From contig NZ_JALPRJ010000034.1 of assembly GCF_030464885.1 (NCBI RefSeq), forward strand, positions 1 through 64,000: 64,000 nucleotides of DNA. The letters run 5' to 3'. The notes under the pieces are model-generated. The model saw nothing but the letters and a program-made list of their open reading frames with translations, searched no databases and was not told where the DNA came from. Position 1 is the first letter of the stretch. Each line of letters starts with the position of its first letter. The stretch is from Caballeronia sp. SEWSISQ10-4 2 (lineage in GTDB: Bacteria > Pseudomonadota > Gammaproteobacteria > Burkholderiales > Burkholderiaceae). This document shows, one piece after another, positions 60,942-64,000 of this stretch. Both the position numbers and the translations under genes were made by a program.

Positions 60942-61985
60942 TTACTCGTAGGAGAAGATGCTGCCGAGCTTGTCCATGCGTTCGAGCGCCATGCCCGAAC
61001 CGCGTACGACGCACGTCAGCGGATCTTCAGCGACGAGCACCGGCAAGCCGGTCTCTTCCGCGAGCAACCGGTCGAGATCGCGCAGCAACGCGCCACCGCC
61101 GGTCAGCATCATGCCGCGCTCGGCAATGTCGGCGCCCAGTTCCGGCGGCGTCTGTTCCAGTGCGATTTTCACCGACGAAACGATCTGGTTCAGCGGATCG
61201 GTCAGTGCTTCGAGAATTTCGTTGCTCGAAATGGTGAAGCTGCGCGGAATGCCTTCCGACAGGTTGCGGCCCTTGACTTCCATCTCCTTGACTTCGGAGC
61301 CCGGGAAAGCCGAACCGATTTCCTTCTTGATGGCTTCAGCCGTCTGCTCGCCGATCAACATGCCGTAATTGCGACGGATGTAATTGACGATAGCTTCGTC
61401 GAACTTGTCGCCGCCCACGCGCACCGAACCCTTGTACACGATACCGCCGAGCGAAATCACGCCCACTTCGGTCGTGCCGCCGCCGATGTCGACGACCATG
61501 GAGCCCGTTGCCTCGGACACCGGCAAGCCGGCGCCGATAGCCGCTGCCATGGGTTCCTCGATCAGGTACACCTGCGACGCGCCGGCGCCGTGTGCCGCTT
61601 CCTTGATGGCGCGGCGCTCGACCTGGGTCGAGCCGCACGGCACGCAGATGATGATGCGCGGCGAAGGCGAGAACATCCGCGATTCGTGCGCAGTCTTGAT
61701 GAACTGCTTGATCATCTGTTCCGTGACGGTGAAGTCGGCAATAACGCCGTCCTTCATCGGCCGGATGGCTTCAATGTTGCCCGGCACTTTGCCGAGCATC
61801 TGCTTCGCTTCGCGGCCGACGGCCTGAATGGTTTTCTTGCCATTCGGACCGCCTTCCTGGCGGATGGAAACCACCGAGGGCTCGTCAAGGACGATGCCCT
61901 TGCCTCGCATGTAGATCAGCGTGTTGGCGGTGCCGAGATCAATCGCCAGATCGTTTGAAAAGTAGCTGCGCAAAAAACCGAACAT
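60942..61985 (-). CDS. mreB: MreB, actin-like rod-shape protein
   Basis: 347 residues, the standard length. Actin-fold nucleotide motifs: DLGTANTLIYMRGKGIVLDE (phosphate 1), VVDIGGGTTEVGVISLGG (phosphate 2) and MLTGGGALLRDLDRLLAEET (adenosine). Its filaments steer the cell-wall elongation machine. First gene of the rod operon, 200 bases upstream of mreC and divergent from gatC. Fully conserved, no oddity seen. Confidence 0.97.
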   Translation of the reverse strand: MFGFLRSYFSNDLAIDLGTANTLIYMRGKGIVLDEPSVVSIRQEGGPNGKKTIQAVGREAKQMLGKVPGNIEAIRPMKDGVIADFTVTEQMIKQFIKTAHESRMFSPSPRIIICVPCGSTQVERRAIKEAAHGAGASQVYLIEEPMAAAIGAGLPVSEATGSMVVDIGGGTTEVGVISLGGIVYKGSVRVGGDKFDEAIVNYIRRNYGMLIGEQTAEAIKKEIGSAFPGSEVKEMEVKGRNLSEGIPRSFTISSNEILEALTDPLNQIVSSVKIALEQTPPELGADIAERGMMLTGGGALLRDLDRLLAEETGLPVLVAEDPLTCVVRGSGMALERMDKLGSIFSYE

Positions 61986-62352
61986 TCAAAATCCTGTCTC
62001 GCTGGGAGCCGTGCCTCGCTTCGAGCGCCAAAGGACGGCAGCGGAAAAAATGACAGCCTGCCACGGGACCCATTTTTGGCCACGCAAATTGCAAGACTGC
62101 GAAGAAATCTACCGGAGGATGCAAGCGAACCAGGCGTGCACTTTTCTTAAAAATCTGTAACTAAGAACAGGCCGCTGGTAAGTCGATCCGGATTTGGGTC
62201 GAACGCGTAATGATACCTTATAATTTTGGGGTGTTCGAAGGAAAAGGACGGTACATTTTGCCATCCTCGAGCCTGCTTTTTAGGGCTCCTTTCTCTCGAA
62301 TGGCAGTCGCGCTCTTTGCTAGCGCGTAAGTTGAAAAAAAACCGGTGATCGA
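61986..62352. other. divergent promoter region mreB-gatC
   Basis: About 370 bases containing promoters for both the rod operon and gatCA. No gene is visible. Confidence 0.5.
62194..62224 (+). promoter_or_regulatory. possible gatCA promoter
   Basis: TTGGGT (62194-62199) and a perfect TATAAT (62219-62224), but the 19-base spacing is long. It lies 128 bases before gatC. Confidence 0.35.
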
Positions 62353-62652
62353 ATGTCCCTGACCCTGACCGATGTAAAACGCATTGCGCACCTCGCCCGG
62401 CTCGAGCTCCCCGAGCACGAGGCCGAACCCACGCTGGCGCGGCTGAACGACTTCTTCGGTCTCGTCGAGCAAATGCAGGCCGTGGATACCACCGGTATCG
62501 AACCGCTTGCGCATCCGATCGAGCAGATCGAGAAAGCCGAGCTGCGTTTGCGAAACGACGCTGTGACTGAGCAGGTAGACCGTGAAGAGTTCCAGCGGCC
62601 CGCGCCGGCCGTGCGCGACGGGCTGTATCTCGTGCCTAAGGTGATCGAATAA
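62353..62652 (+). CDS. gatC: Asp-tRNA(Asn)/Glu-tRNA(Gln) amidotransferase subunit C
   Basis: 99 residues. SLTLTDVKRIAHLARLELPE then QMQAVDTTGIEPLAHPIEQI and DAVTEQVDREEFQRPAPAVR match GatC, the belt that ties GatA to GatB. The complex converts misacylated Glu-tRNAGln or Asp-tRNAAsn to the amide form. ATG at 62353. It is followed 119 bases later by gatA; gatB is presumably just beyond the window. Confidence 0.95.
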   Translation: MSLTLTDVKRIAHLARLELPEHEAEPTLARLNDFFGLVEQMQAVDTTGIEPLAHPIEQIEKAELRLRNDAVTEQVDREEFQRPAPAVRDGLYLVPKVIE

Positions 62653-62771
62653 GCGATCGAATGAACGTCGTGCCTTGAGCCAACGCACGGGCACGGGCAA
62701 CGCAATATACGCACGAAAACGCACGAAAACTAAAAGGCGCGCGGGACGCGGCGCCCATCAGGAAGAACGTA

Positions 62772-64000
62772 ATGCATCAAAAAAGCTTGACCGAACTGCG
62801 CGCGGCACTCGACGCAAAAACCCTCTCCGCCGTCGAACTTGCGCAACTCTTTTTGCAGCGCATAGAAGCCGCGAAGAACCTCAATGCGTTCATCAGCGTC
62901 GACCAGGACCTCACGCTCGCCCAGGCCAAAGCCGCAGATACGCTCATCGCCAAAGGCCAGGCAGGGGTGCTGACCGGTCTGCCGATCGCGCATAAAGACG
63001 TGTTTGTCACGCGCGGCTGGACCTCGACGGCCGGGTCGAAGATGCTCGCGAACTACACGAGCCCATTCGACGCCACGGTCGTCGAGCGCCTCAAGAATGC
63101 AGGCGTGGTAACGCTTGGCAAGACCAATATGGACGAATTCGCGATGGGTTCGTCGAACGAGAATTCGTATTTTGGTCCGGTCAAGAACCCGTGGGATCTG
63201 AAAGCCGTGCCGGGCGGATCGTCGGGCGGCTCGGCTGCGGCCGTCGCTGCGCGCCTCGCGCCCGCTGCCACCGGCACGGACACCGGCGGCTCGATTCGCC
63301 AGCCCGCGTCATTCACCGGCATTACCGGCATCAAGCCCACGTACGGCCGCGTTTCGCGTTACGGCATGATCGCGTTCGCGTCGTCGCTCGATCAGGGCGG
63401 ACCGATGGCCCGCAGCGCCGCGGATTGCGCGCTGCTGCTCAACGCCATTGCGTCGTTCGATCCGCGCGACTCGACCAGCCTCCAGCGCGAGGACGAAGAT
63501 TACACGCGCTATCTCGGCCAGCGCTGGTCCGGCGACGATGCGGCCAAACCGCTCGCCGGCTTGCGCATCGGCTTGCCGAAAGAGTTCTTCGGCGAGGGCC
63601 TGAGCGCTGAAGTGCGTAGCGCCATCGAGGTCGCCTTGAAGCAATACGAAGCGCTCGGCGCAACGCTTGTCGAGGTAACGCTGCCGAAAACCGAGCTGTC
63701 GATTCCCGTGTACTACATCATCGCGCCGGCGGAAGCGTCGTCGAATCTGTCGCGTTTCGATGGCGTTCGGTATGGGCATCGCGCGGCTGAGTACACCGAC
63801 TTGCTGGATATGTACAAGAAGTCGCGCGCCGAAGGTTTCGGGCCGGAAGTGAAGCGGCGGATTCTCGTCGGCGCGTACGTGCTGTCGCACGGCTATTACG
63901 ACGCGTATTACGTTCAGGCGCAGAAAATCCGCCGCATCATCGCGCAGGATTTCCAGGAAGCGTTTAATCACTGCGATGTGATCATGGGGCCGGTGGCGCC
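62772..64000 (+). CDS. gatA: Asp-tRNA(Asn)/Glu-tRNA(Gln) amidotransferase subunit A (partial)
   Basis: The frame is open from the ATG at 62772 to the window edge: about 409 of roughly 495 residues, so the C-terminus is cut by the window, not by mutation. It belongs to the amidase-signature family with the Ser-cisSer-Lys triad: Lys75 in PIAHKDVF, Ser150 in PGGSSGGS and Ser174 in TGTDTGGSIRQPAS. GatA releases ammonia from glutamine and channels it to GatB. A GGAAGAA stretch lies upstream of the start. Operon with gatC. Confidence 0.96.
   Translation, partial: MHQKSLTELRAALDAKTLSAVELAQLFLQRIEAAKNLNAFISVDQDLTLAQAKAADTLIAKGQAGVLTGLPIAHKDVFVTRGWTSTAGSKMLANYTSPFDATVVERLKNAGVVTLGKTNMDEFAMGSSNENSYFGPVKNPWDLKAVPGGSSGGSAAAVAARLAPAATGTDTGGSIRQPASFTGITGIKPTYGRVSRYGMIAFASSLDQGGPMARSAADCALLLNAIASFDPRDSTSLQREDEDYTRYLGQRWSGDDAAKPLAGLRIGLPKEFFGEGLSAEVRSAIEVALKQYEALGATLVEVTLPKTELSIPVYYIIAPAEASSNLSRFDGVRYGHRAAEYTDLLDMYKKSRAEGFGPEVKRRILVGAYVLSHGYYDAYYVQAQKIRRIIAQDFQEAFNHCDVIMGPVA

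Noticed and set aside
1..64000. CRISPR array, rRNA operon or prophage structural genes
   Set aside because: No regularly spaced repeats, no rRNA sequence and no capsid, tail or lysis gene set were seen. The integrase and resolvase are lone remnants.

Overview
The window looks like chromosomal DNA of a Burkholderiaceae beta-proteobacterium, probably of the Paraburkholderia/Caballeronia type. This is inferred from gene order and protein style, not from a database search. The clues are: rsmB followed by a DUF4390 gene and an NtrY/NtrX-like pair; def-fmt near a dprA locus; mreBCD-mrdA-rodA divergent from gatCA, with long Ala/Pro-rich tails on PBP2 and MreC; two DUF4148 proteins; GTP-dependent pckG; and high GC coding DNA. 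Housekeeping blocks alternate with short, decayed accessory stretches. Layout: 1-5.7 kb is decayed accessory DNA. It holds an isolated membrane/coiled-coil gene bracketed by 26-bp direct repeats, a truncated and frameshifted methyltransferase fused at one junction to a 5'-truncated patatin-like membrane protein, and a serine-recombinase remnant. 5.7-10.3 kb carries a MASE1 histidine kinase with an overlapping LuxR-type regulator, a small DUF4148 protein and an lrgAB-like pair. 10.3-11.5 kb is a graveyard of IS fragments plus the 3' end of argG. 11.5-21.4 kb carries sbcDC, dbpA, a DHA2-type MFS transporter, a hydroxyacid dehydrogenase and DUF4148. 21.6-25.1 kb has two small hypothetical genes and a MarR/isochorismatase-like/MFS operon with a palindromic operator over the marR start. 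25.1-30.8 kb is an accessory block that ends at the 3' end of tRNA-Lys(CTT). It contains three toxin-antitoxin modules (one ParDE, two VapBC), a tyrosine-integrase remnant, two tandem paralogous genes of unknown function and a divergent XRE regulator. This is the best place in the window to look for something undescribed. From 31 kb on the DNA is mostly core: a thioesterase, patatin and OsmC cluster; pckG; a LysR regulator; topB; a thioredoxin-like gene; a dprA pseudogene with several lesions, two of which look like short tandem duplications; def-fmt; a LysE-type exporter; htpX; rsmB-DUF4390-ntrYX; tRNA-Phe; queCED; an HpaI-type aldolase; a Sel1-repeat protein; the rod-shape operon mreBCD-mrdA-rodA; and divergent gatCA, with gatA running off the right edge. 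Functional links: queC, queE and queD give three successive 7-deazaguanine enzymes. def and fmt handle the formyl group of initiator Met-tRNA and of nascent proteins. mreBCD-mrdA-rodA forms the elongasome. sbcC and sbcD form one nuclease complex. gatCA belongs to the tRNA-dependent amidotransferase. Loss of dprA suggests reduced natural transformation unless another copy exists. All frameshifts were read from this single sequence, so sequencing error cannot be excluded, especially at homopolymers.
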